The translations under genes and the position numbers were made by a program. Below are positions 14,807-21,962 of a DNA stretch of 25,287 nt, one piece after another. Each line of letters opens with the position of its first letter. Position 1 is the first letter of the stretch. The DNA lies in assembly GCA_963828405.1 (NCBI GenBank), contig CAWHEG010000025.1, positions 1-25,287 of the forward strand, read 5' to 3'. Below the pieces are notes generated by a model. The model searched no databases, had not been told where the DNA came from, and worked only from the letters and a program-made list of their open reading frames with translations. The DNA is from JANMJD01 sp963828405 (GTDB lineage Bacteria > Actinomycetota > Acidimicrobiia > Acidimicrobiales > Ilumatobacteraceae).

Positions 14807-17215
14807 TCAGGTCTGGCCGCTGATGACCGTGAGGAAGCGTTCCATCGTGTCCAATTCCGCCCTGGCGGCAGTTCGGCGGTCGGCGTCCCGTCGGAACACG
14901 TCGGCGGTCTTGGTGAGCACGAGCTTGTGCGGGCTGCCTTCTCGACGCGTCTGGTGGGTGACGGGGAGTTCGGCGTCGTCGATGCGTCGGTGGATGTGTT
15001 CGCGTCGCGGTTTCGCCATTGGCCAGACGTGCTGCTTTCGGGCTGCGTCGGTGAGGAATGCGGCGAGTTCGGTGCAGTCCTGGCAGCACCCGGACTGGTG
15101 GAAACCGGTGATCGCCCAGTCGTCGTCCTGGCGCACGGGCTGGATCAGCTCGCTGCGCAACGTGTCAGCGGCCTGTCGAGCGAACGGTTCAAGATCGACG
15201 CGGGCCAACTCGGCTGGCCTGAGTCGTGACGCTGCGGCCGTTGTGGCGAGCAGCAACGGAGCCAGGTCTGCTGCGGGCGTACACACGGTGTCGAGGATCT
15301 CGCGTCGAATGTTGCTGGATGGGAGCAGTGCCGTTGCGTGGAGCACGGCGAGCAGCGGTGGTCCGAGTGAGTCGAGTGCCACTCGCCTTGCTGACGGTCG
15401 CGTAATGCCCTGCGAGGCCTGGATCGTGCGTTGGAGCCAGCTCCAGATCGCGGTCGTCAATGCGTGAGCCGCACTGGTCCCCGCCTTGGTCGGGGCGTCG
15501 CCGTTGAGGAGACGAGCGCAGAGTTCGTCGAGGTCGGCTGCCCAGACGGTGCGGGTCGGCAGTTCATGGCGCTGGCCGTAACCGCGTTCACGTATCCACA
15601 CGGCCAGTCGTTCGTCGAACCAAGGCTGTCCGTAGCGGTCGACGACTGTAAGCAGCCCAGCGGAATCGTCGGGCGTGAATGCTTCGAGCGCGAACGGGGC
15701 GAGGAGGCTGGCGGCAAGTTCGGCGTCGTCCGCGGTGGCGGCAAGCTCCAGTGTCGGCGGCACGAGCATTCGTTGGTCTCCGCCGCGCACGCTCTCGGGC
15801 CAGAATCGGAGCAACACCCGGACCATCTCCGCCCGGCGGGCCTGCTCGCTTCGATCGTCGTCGCGCAAGGCGAGGAGTTCGCCGACCGCGCCCGCCGGAT
15901 CGCCCTTCGCCTTCAGGGCGAACGCTCGTGATCGGGGCCAGATCACCACAGCGGCACGCCGGTACCAGCGGTCCATCGTGTTGCCGTAGTTCCCCATGTT
16001 GCCGGTGTATTCGGTGTCGTACGGCTCCAACTCGACGCTCGGCGTGGTCATCGCAAGTTCTGTCTGAGCGACGTGGCGGGCGCCGACGGCGCGTCCCTCG
16101 GCCGGGCGGATCTCGATATCGGAGTCGATCACGCTGCCAAGCGCGCCGACATCGTCCGGATCGGGACCGTCGTCGTCCCAGCTGGACCACCCGCGACGAC
16201 CGCGTCGGTACTCGACGTACTCGACGTCCCAGGTCTCGCGAATCTCGGCGAGCGCCAGCGTCGCTTCGCAACCTGCCTCCTCGGCGGCATTGCGTAGCAC
16301 GGCGGCGCGTGTTGCGTCCTCTCCTTTCAGCTGAGGCCAGCGGAGGCTGTGTTCGCTGTACTGGTGGTCGAGCAGGAACACCAGCCGATCCGGCGGCTCA
16401 CCCGCCTCGTCGTCGTGTCGCCAGCGCGGCGCGACCGGTGTCGCGAAGTGCTGGCTCATCAGGCCCGCCGCCGCTGCCGTTCGACCGGGCGCGACGGTTC
16501 CCGAGGTCGAGTCCCCGGAGAGTCGAAGGTTGTAGGTGAGCGCTACCCGGTATCCGGTCTCCACAGGGAGCACCTCGTGGCGGGTGTCGGAGTAGAACGC
16601 GAGGAACGTGAGCGCAGACGTCGACCCTCGATAGGTCACCTTCTCTCCCCGATGGGACACGACGAGCTCGCCGCCGGTACAGCGCGATGGGAGCAGCACA
16701 ACTAGCGACCCGACCATCCGGTCGTCCTTCTCCGAGTCCTGATGCGCAGCAAAGAACTGACCCGGCTCGTACACGAGCATCGAGTGCAAGTCGGGCTCCA
16801 ATATCGCGGTCGGCGGCAACCCCAGATCGTCTCGGATCGCGCGGAGCATCGGCCCGAGCGTGTTCGTCCACCGGCGAACGTCGATGTACACCCGGGATCG
16901 GGGGACCTCCCACGTGTCACGGACCCGCCGATCCAGCAACGTGTCCTCACCCCTGCCGTAACGCGCCGGGCGGGCGATCAACCGCAGCTGTTTCGCCTGC
17001 GCCGCGGTCACCGGCAGCCCCAATGGCCCGATCCCTCGCACCTCGATCAACAGGTCACCAACCGGCGCGGTTCGGCGCGTGCTGAACGACCCGCCGCCTT
17101 GGACGTGTCGCAGAAGGTCGGCGAGATCCTGGCGGGCGATGTTCGTCACCTCGACGACGGTAGTCCGATAACCATCGTCGTCGAGTCGACGTGATCGGCA
17201 ACGATGAGAGGACAT
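14807..17215 (-). CDS. Large protein with Fe(II)/2-oxoglutarate oxygenase domain
   Basis: ATG 17215 gives 802 residues; no Shine-Dalgarno precedes it and GTG 17149 is an alternative. Residues about 105-230 form a prolyl-hydroxylase-like 2OG-Fe(II) oxygenase: YEPGQFFAAHQDSEK supplies H158 and D160, TRHEVLPVETGYR supplies H213 and the 2-oxoglutarate-binding R223. The remaining 570 residues are not a domain I can name. They are mostly helical, with an acidic Trp-rich stretch (WSSWDDDGPDPDD), the motif TEYTGNMGNYGNTMDRWYRR, and a C-terminal GCCQDC cysteine cluster followed by HIHRRIDD, possibly a small metal site. Large proteins with this arrangement occur in bacteria and fungi without a known substrate; hydroxylation of a protein or peptide is the reasonable guess. 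It stands alone between the second IS21 and a gene graveyard, and is intact. Confidence 0.72.
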   Translation of the reverse strand: MSSHRCRSRRLDDDGYRTTVVEVTNIARQDLADLLRHVQGGGSFSTRRTAPVGDLLIEVRGIGPLGLPVTAAQAKQLRLIARPARYGRGEDTLLDRRVRDTWEVPRSRVYIDVRRWTNTLGPMLRAIRDDLGLPPTAILEPDLHSMLVYEPGQFFAAHQDSEKDDRMVGSLVVLLPSRCTGGELVVSHRGEKVTYRGSTSALTFLAFYSDTRHEVLPVETGYRVALTYNLRLSGDSTSGTVAPGRTAAAAGLMSQHFATPVAPRWRHDDEAGEPPDRLVFLLDHQYSEHSLRWPQLKGEDATRAAVLRNAAEEAGCEATLALAEIRETWDVEYVEYRRGRRGWSSWDDDGPDPDDVGALGSVIDSDIEIRPAEGRAVGARHVAQTELAMTTPSVELEPYDTEYTGNMGNYGNTMDRWYRRAAVVIWPRSRAFALKAKGDPAGAVGELLALRDDDRSEQARRAEMVRVLLRFWPESVRGGDQRMLVPPTLELAATADDAELAASLLAPFALEAFTPDDSAGLLTVVDRYGQPWFDERLAVWIRERGYGQRHELPTRTVWAADLDELCARLLNGDAPTKAGTSAAHALTTAIWSWLQRTIQASQGITRPSARRVALDSLGPPLLAVLHATALLPSSNIRREILDTVCTPAADLAPLLLATTAAASRLRPAELARVDLEPFARQAADTLRSELIQPVRQDDDWAITGFHQSGCCQDCTELAAFLTDAARKQHVWPMAKPRREHIHRRIDDAELPVTHQTRREGSPHKLVLTKTADVFRRDADRRTAARAELDTMERFLTVISGQT

Positions 17216-17242
17216 GTCGACTCTGCCGGGAGGTACAGCACC

Positions 17243-17390
17243 ATGCAGATCCAACTCGACCGCGCCGTCGTACCGCTGGGAGTAGAGCGAGATCGTCGAA
17301 CGGCTCAGTAAGGACCTCTTCGAAGCAATGCAGGACGACGCCCACACGCTGCTCGAGCACATCGCCTGGGCAGTCGGCTGGCGCCGGTGC
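17243..17390 (+). pseudogene. Possible decayed small gene
   Basis: A canonical GGGAGG (17228-17233) stands 9 nt before ATG 17243, but the frame closes after 22 codons (MQIQLDRAVVPLGV... to TAA 17309-17311). The next frame then reads EIVERLSKDLFEAMQDDAH and LLEHIAWAVG to about 17385, a natural-looking amphipathic helix. Together they look like one short gene with a frame break and a lost 3' end. I cannot name a family. It lies head-to-head with the oxygenase start and tail-to-tail with the phosphoesterase remnant. Confidence 0.35.
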
Positions 17391-17426
17391 TGTCCGTCGT
17401 CTGCAACGGCGTGTCGCAGCCGCCGC

Positions 17427-17878
17427 GTCGAGGTCGAGAACGGCCGATCCGTGGGTGTCGTCACCGTCGCTACCGAGCCCGACGACGTTCGTCGACGCCC
17501 ACGTCAGGCCACCGGTTCGTTCGGTGGTGGCACGGTCGATCCAGGCGAGTTCGGTGTCGTGCGCGTGATGCCAATGGCCATGGATGACCAACCGCGGGTT
17601 GGTGGCAGCGACAACGTCGGCAAGGAGCGCTCGGTTCTCGTCAGCCCGGACCTGGTCCTCAGATGGCAGAAGTCGAGCCCGCCGAGCCTGAGCCGACAGC
17701 CACGCGGGAGATAGACGTTCGGTCTCGAACGGCGATCGGCTCCGAACGTCCACGATGCTCTGCGAGCGCCGCGTGATCGTCATGGTTGCCGTCGATGAAC
17801 CACATCTCGACGCCGTGGGCGGCCAGCCCGAGACCGAGCAGGGGTTCGGCATCGGCGGCTCGAAACCAGTCGAGTGAC
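17427..17878 (-). pseudogene. Metallophosphoesterase remnant
   Basis: Pieces of a calcineurin-like metallophosphoesterase lie in order on the minus strand but in three frames. Frame one gives LGSLDWFRAADAEPLL and VEMWFIDGNHDDHAAL with the metal-binding GNHD motif. Another gives VYLPRGCRLRLGGLDF. The third gives ENRALLADVVAATNPRLVIH, GHWHHAHDTEL with the second metal-binding motif, and ends near LDLD. The N-terminal DxH block is absent, and the stretch between GGLDF and the GHWH part is much shorter than normal, so sequence has been deleted. This is real decay rather than simple base-call error. The plus-strand hydrolase gene starts right after its broken N-terminal end. Confidence 0.75.
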
Positions 17879-17893
17879 CCTAGGTTTGATGTG

Positions 17894-19912
17894 ATGAAGC
17901 CGTCCCCACGCGACGAGTTGCTGCTTGGTGATTCTCGTCGAAACCCGCGCCCGCTGCTTGCTGCGATGGTTCTCGTGTTCGTCGTCGGGGCGGGGTGCAG
18001 CCCCGACGAGGTGCCGTCGGCGGATGTCCCTTCCACGACCTCGACCGAGGCGTCGTCGCGGCTGCGATCGGCGGATGAGCCCTGCGAGAACGGACGTGCC
18101 GATGAGCGGGGTGCGCCGACGCCGGCTGACGACATCTATGTCGACGACGAAGTCCTCGAGTGGCCCCTGGCCACGCCAGTCGAGGAGGGTTTCGGCGCGA
18201 CGGCCCTGGAGTCGGTCGTCTACGACGTGGGGCAGAGCTCGACCGTGCTGAGCTTGCTGGTGGCCCGCCGGGGGGAGCTCATCGTCGAGGAGTACTTCAA
18301 CGGCGGCGACGCGACCCACGCCCACGACATCTTCTCCACCACCAAGCTCCTGACCGTTCTGGCAATCGGGGTCGCGGTGGCCGACGGGATCGTGGTTGGG
18401 CTCGACATGAGCCTGGGTGAATGGGTCGACGAGATCGCCGGTGGGCCTGCGGCTCGGATCACGCTCGAGCAGTTGTTGTCGATGCGAAGCGGATTGGCGA
18501 CCGTAGCCAACGAGCCGTTCTCTCTCGAGGTCATCGCCGACGCTCCACTCGCGGCTGAACCGGGCAGCACCTACGCCTACGTGACCGACAACAGCGAGTT
18601 GCTCGCCGTGGGTTTGGATCGCCGGGTCCCGGATGGGCTGTGTCGGTATATCCACGACCGGGTTCTCGGTCCGATGGGCGTTTCGGTCGATCACTGGCAC
18701 GAAACGCCCTATGGCAACGTGACCGGCGGCAGCTACGCGTTCCTGACCCCTCGTGAGCTCGCCCGTCTCGGGCAGCTGCTCCTTGACAACGGCCGATGGG
18801 CAGATGAGCAGCTCGTGCCGGCCACATGGATCGAGTCCATGACCGAGGTCCAGAGCGACTTCGGGTGCCATCGAGTGAACGCCGCGACAGCGACGAGCCT
18901 CGTCCGCCAGGGCCGCGGGATTGGCATCGTCACGTCGGAGGTCGCCGGATACGACGTTTGGGAGGCCGGCGGCTTCGGAGGACAGGCCATCCTCGTGGTT
19001 CCCGAGCTCGATGTCGTCGTGGTGATCACCCAGGAGGTCGGCCCGGTCTTCGAGCGACGCCTGCCGATCCTCGACGTCATCGATGCTGTCCTCCGGACGT
19101 TGGCCGATACACCAGATTCCCCGGAATCGCCGTGTGCGGCTCCGTCGCTCATCCGTCGCGACGACCGCGGCGCAGAGACCGACCTACCGGTGCCCAGGTC
19201 CGGCCTCTTCACGGACTGGTCACCGGATGGCACGCAGATCGCCTTCTCCGGTGTCGATCATCTGAATTCCGAGATCTATCTCGTCGCGGAGGACGGAACG
19301 GATCTGCGGCGCCTCACCGACGACGGAGCATCTGACGTCTTGCCCCGATGGTCCCCCGATGGCACCCAGATCGCGTTCGCCAGCGACCGTGGGGCGCCGA
19401 CCCATATGCCCCTGCCGGAGTACGACCTGTGGCTGCTCGATCTCACGACCAAGCAAACACGGCCGCTCACCCAGGGATTCGGTGACGTCCTCGGACACAG
19501 CTGGTCGCCGGAGCAGGACAGGATCGTGTTTGTTCGCACCCGAACCGAAGGTGACCGGTTCGGTGACATCTGGTGGACCGATGTCGGCACTGGTGGAGCC
19601 GACCTTCTCGCTCAGGGGCACTTCGCCTGGCCCGAGTGGTCGCCCGCCGGCGACGCCATCGCCTACGTCACGCTGCGAAACGACCAACCGTTCGTCGAAA
19701 TCCTCGACCTCGACAGCGGCGACCACATCGACGTCGCGCCCGGCGACTTCCCCGCGTGGTCTCCCGACGGGCGTACCATCCTGCTGACACGCAACGACGA
19801 GTCGATCGTCGCCGTCCAACTCGACGACATGACCGAAACCATCGTGACCGACGGCTGCTGCGCGTCGATCGCACCCGACGGCCAACGGCTCATCGTGAGC
19901 CGAGACTCCTGA
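17894..19912 (+). CDS. Lipoprotein: serine beta-lactamase-like hydrolase fused to PD40 beta-propeller
   Basis: ATG 17894 gives 672 residues. Residues 1-35 are a lipoprotein signal with a basic start, a hydrophobic core LLAAMVLVFV and lipobox VGAGC (C35), so the protein is anchored outside the membrane. Residues about 95-420 are a class C beta-lactamase/esterase-type serine hydrolase: the nucleophile motif is S148-T-T-K151, followed by the YVTDN motif near 229-233 and a GGFGGQ loop near the C-terminus in place of the KTG box. Residues about 430-672 hold five blades with WSPDG-like motifs (TDWSPDGTQIAF, PRWSPDGTQIAF and so on), a TolB/PD40 propeller that may bind protein or peptidoglycan-derived ligand. 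Substrate unknown; esterase or peptidase are both possible. No operon partner. Confidence 0.82.
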   Translation: MKPSPRDELLLGDSRRNPRPLLAAMVLVFVVGAGCSPDEVPSADVPSTTSTEASSRLRSADEPCENGRADERGAPTPADDIYVDDEVLEWPLATPVEEGFGATALESVVYDVGQSSTVLSLLVARRGELIVEEYFNGGDATHAHDIFSTTKLLTVLAIGVAVADGIVVGLDMSLGEWVDEIAGGPAARITLEQLLSMRSGLATVANEPFSLEVIADAPLAAEPGSTYAYVTDNSELLAVGLDRRVPDGLCRYIHDRVLGPMGVSVDHWHETPYGNVTGGSYAFLTPRELARLGQLLLDNGRWADEQLVPATWIESMTEVQSDFGCHRVNAATATSLVRQGRGIGIVTSEVAGYDVWEAGGFGGQAILVVPELDVVVVITQEVGPVFERRLPILDVIDAVLRTLADTPDSPESPCAAPSLIRRDDRGAETDLPVPRSGLFTDWSPDGTQIAFSGVDHLNSEIYLVAEDGTDLRRLTDDGASDVLPRWSPDGTQIAFASDRGAPTHMPLPEYDLWLLDLTTKQTRPLTQGFGDVLGHSWSPEQDRIVFVRTRTEGDRFGDIWWTDVGTGGADLLAQGHFAWPEWSPAGDAIAYVTLRNDQPFVEILDLDSGDHIDVAPGDFPAWSPDGRTILLTRNDESIVAVQLDDMTETIVTDGCCASIAPDGQRLIVSRDS

Positions 19913-20032
19913 CATCGCCGTCGTCACCACCCGACGGGGTTCGAATCCGGCGGCTTCCCGTGCGGCCGGGTCTACTTCGTCGCATCTCCCTTTCGGTGGG
20001 ACAGCGTCCGGTGGGTTCGCGGGTCGGCGAGC

Positions 20033-20052
20033 GGGTCGGGTCGGGTCGGGTC
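20033..20052 (-). repeat. Four tandem GGGTC pentamers
   Basis: GGGTC repeats at 20033, 20038, 20043 and 20048, at the convergent end of the hydrolase (stop 19912) and lipase (stop 20051-20053) genes. The rest of 19913-20032 shows no clear terminator and no gene. Confidence 0.7.
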
Positions 20053-21139
20053 ACCACCAGTCGGCGATCGCCTGGTAGACGTCGGGGTGGTGGGCCAACG
20101 CGTTGTGGGTGATACCTGGGAACGTTCGCGTCGTCGCCCGCGGGAAGAGTTCACCGTCGGGGGAGCGACCCGATGCGCTCGTCGAGGTGACGAGGACGTC
20201 ACCGATCAGCTTCGCCAACGGGTGCTCGGGATCGGTGGTGACGGTGCCGGCGATCACGAGATAGTCGGCTCGACGGAGGCGGTCCGGACGGTGGCGGAAG
20301 ATGCGTTGACGAACGTCGGGATCCCACTCGAGCCAGTCCTCGTCGACGATGGCGCCGAAGCGGAGATCCTTGATGCCCGCGCTGCGTTGGTCGAGCCCGA
20401 GCCCGACGAGTCGTGTGGCGGGGATAGGCAGCGCCCACAGGGCCGCGCTGGCGGAGTTGACGACAGCCTCGAGACCGGCACCGGTGTTCGGCACCCCGAT
20501 CAGCACGACTCGGCGCACTTTGCCGGTCCAGGGCCGCCCGATCGGGAGCCGCCTGCCGAGCGGACGCTGGCGGCGCGCGTAGTGACACGCAGATCGGACG
20601 ACGAGCCCGCCCATGCTGTGACCGATCAGGTTGAGCTCGCGCACACGCACGGGCCACGCCGACACGAGGTGGTTGAGGAGATGAGCGAGCTCGCGCCCGT
20701 TGGTGGAGATGTGACGACCGGTGTTGTAGCGCACGGAGAGCACCGTGAGGTCGTGGTCGCCAGCGAGGAGCGTGCCATAGGTGGTCGATGGGTCGTTTGC
20801 GAAGCGCCAGATCGACTCGGTCGACATCAGCCCGTGAACGAGCACGCAGATGCGCTGGCCAACGTCGACAGTGGACAGTGAGTCGAGCAACGCGTGATGG
20901 TCGAGTGGCAGCACCGTGTCGACCGCACGGATCGTCATCGGCGTGGACCAGCGAGAGTCGCGGTCCTCGAGCGCGTCGCCGAACAGCCCGTTGACGACCG
21001 CCACGACACTCTCACTCCGCCCCGGAAGGGACGTCAGGACTCTCAACATCACTCCCGCAGCGGACGATTCACCTGGCCGATCAGCGAACGAGTCGACAGA
21101 AGCCACGACTGGAACGGTAGCGGCAGATCCCCACGTCAC
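20051..21139 (-). CDS. Alpha/beta-hydrolase, lipase/esterase type
   Basis: GTG 21139 gives 362 residues; there is no convincing ribosome site and later starts (ATG near codon 31) are possible. The first 95 residues are a helical N-terminal part (VVAVVNGLFGDALEDR). An oxyanion VHGLM follows at about 101-105, the nucleophile elbow GHSMGG with S175, and a C-terminal THNALAHHPDVYQAI supplying the catalytic His. The pattern resembles triacylglycerol lipase-like and PGAP1-like esterases of actinobacteria. No signal peptide is apparent, so the substrate is probably intracellular or membrane-associated lipid ester. Convergent to the beta-lactamase-like lipoprotein, with no evident functional link. 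Confidence 0.78.
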   Translation of the reverse strand: MTWGSAATVPVVASVDSFADRPGESSAAGVMLRVLTSLPGRSESVVAVVNGLFGDALEDRDSRWSTPMTIRAVDTVLPLDHHALLDSLSTVDVGQRICVLVHGLMSTESIWRFANDPSTTYGTLLAGDHDLTVLSVRYNTGRHISTNGRELAHLLNHLVSAWPVRVRELNLIGHSMGGLVVRSACHYARRQRPLGRRLPIGRPWTGKVRRVVLIGVPNTGAGLEAVVNSASAALWALPIPATRLVGLGLDQRSAGIKDLRFGAIVDEDWLEWDPDVRQRIFRHRPDRLRRADYLVIAGTVTTDPEHPLAKLIGDVLVTSTSASGRSPDGELFPRATTRTFPGITHNALAHHPDVYQAIADWW

Positions 21140-21214
21140 CGAGGCGATGGCGGCTGGTCTTGTTGATGTGGGGCGTCGTGGTCGGTGAGGTCAGCGGATG
21201 CGATGTCCGTTGCG

Positions 21215-21269
21215 TATGATCGCGGCGGGGTGGCGCAGCGCGTCGATCCTGTTTGAGCACAAGGAGGGG
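21215..21269 (+). promoter_or_regulatory. Promoter and ribosome site of the 21276 pseudogene
   Basis: TATGAT at 21215-21220 is a good -10 hexamer, without a clear -35. AAGGAGGGG at 21261-21269 is a near-perfect ribosome site, 6 nt before ATG 21276. Expression signals thus survive although the gene is broken after four codons. Confidence 0.45.
21224..21239 (+). other. Sequence resembling the 5' end of an initiator tRNA
   Basis: GGCGGGGTGGCGCAGC reads like positions 1-16 of an actinobacterial initiator tRNA, where GGGGTGGAGCAG is usual. Its first seven bases are perfectly complementary to the CCCCGCC acceptor end of the tRNA-like segment at 21495-21553. In GC-rich DNA this may be chance, and nothing in between resembles the missing D-arm. 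Confidence 0.25.
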
Positions 21270-21275
21270 CACGAG

Positions 21276-21494
21276 ATGACTGTCACCTAGACGTCCACGG
21301 GTCGCACGCACCCGGGCCGCGAGGCCGATGCGCTGGTCGACGGGGCACTCGCCAAGCAGCTGCTAGAACGCCACGGCGCCAAGCACGTGGTGAACTGCCG
21401 GGCGGCTATCGCGGGCGAAGCCGAAGGGACGTGGACCTTCAGTGCAGAGTACGACTCCCACGAGGCCTTCGGTCGTTCCTGGGACGCGACGATG
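21276..21494 (+). pseudogene. Small stress-barrel-like protein with premature stop, 3' truncated
   Basis: ATG 21276 has an excellent ribosome site, but codon 5 is TAG (21288-21290). Reading past it gives about 68 sensible residues, HPGREADALVDGALAKQLLE and then AIAGEAEGTWTFSAEYDSHE to FGRSWDATM. This pattern matches small dimeric alpha/beta-barrel proteins I associate with DUF6854/NIPSNAP-like families, whose usual length is near 100. The frame then runs into the tRNA-derived repeat at 21495, so the last third is missing. TAG may have arisen from a TGG or TAC codon. Both lesions suggest a dead gene, truncated when the repeat was laid down. Confidence 0.5.
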
Positions 21495-21553
21495 GTGACG
21501 CTGTCGCTCATAACCCGAAGGTCACAGGTTCAAATCCTTGTCCCCGCCACCAT
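21495..21553 (+). repeat. tRNA-fMet-like 3' half, copy 1 (probable attachment-site scar)
   Basis: The segment contains anticodon loop CTCATAA (CAT) followed by CCCGA, a variable AGGTC, a T-arm with loop TTCAAAT, acceptor strand CCCCGCC and encoded ACCA. The CCCG after the loop is the initiator-type anticodon stem, but its 5' partner is short (TCG instead of TCGGG), and no proper D-arm or 5' acceptor strand precedes it. A T is inserted in the T-stem (CCTTG). It is therefore not a functional tRNA gene. It repeats at 24444-24502 in the same orientation with about 55 of 60 positions identical. Confidence 0.75.
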
Positions 21554-21721
21554 AACGAAGGCGATCAGGTCGGAACCAGTTTCTGGCGAGGGACTTCGCC
21601 GTTTTCGGGTGTCAGTTGTCTACCGGTCGCCTACCGATCCGGTGGACGCCGCTGGTTGTCGCCGGCCGTCGAAATGCGGCCTGACCTGGCTGTATACCGC
21701 TGACGGCGCACCCCAGAGCGT

Positions 21722-21856
21722 CTACCGGGCTATGAGGTCGGCGAACTTGTGGGCAGCGGTGCTGCTCATGCCGGGGAGCAGGTGTTGATAGGTATGGATC
21801 GTGAACGACGGGTGGGAATGCCCGAGCCGTTCGGCGAAGACCTTGATCGGGGTACG
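21722..21856 (-). pseudogene. Tyrosine integrase, C-terminal remnant
   Basis: The minus strand encodes about 45 residues: PIKVFAERLGHSHPSFTIHT, then YQHLLPGMSSTAAHKFADLI and AR before TAG (21724-21722). The LGH box and the HTYQHLLPGM stretch carrying the nucleophile Tyr are typical of phage-type site-specific recombinases. Everything upstream of RTPIK is missing, and no further homologous sequence is seen to the right of 21856. The remnant faces the tRNA-like repeat at 21495-21553 at a distance of about 170 bp, the standard layout of an integrase next to its attachment site. No gene occupies the stretch between them (21554-21721). Confidence 0.8.
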
Positions 21857-21962
21857 AGTTCTCCGTGACTGTTACCTCACCGCGATCTGACACGGCCGAC
21901 CGAGTACCAGCCTGCCTGTCCGAGCACCTCCCCTGATCACCTTCCGAGCGACGGAGCACACC

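Noticed and set aside
13036..14823. 595-codon plus-strand open frame antisense to the second istA
   Set aside because: The minus strand encodes a complete IstA with all catalytic residues; the opposite frame is low-complexity shadow.
19936..19948. T-arm-like GGGGTTCGAATCC
   Set aside because: The T-stem does not pair beyond two bases and no acceptor, anticodon or D-arm surrounds it; not a tRNA.
20033..20052. GGGTC repeats as an operator or replication iteron
   Set aside because: Four short GC-rich pentamers at a convergent gene end overlapping a stop codon; no supporting context for an origin or operator.
21495..21553. Functional tRNA-Met gene
   Set aside because: Only the 3' half is present, with a shortened anticodon stem and an inserted base in the T-stem.
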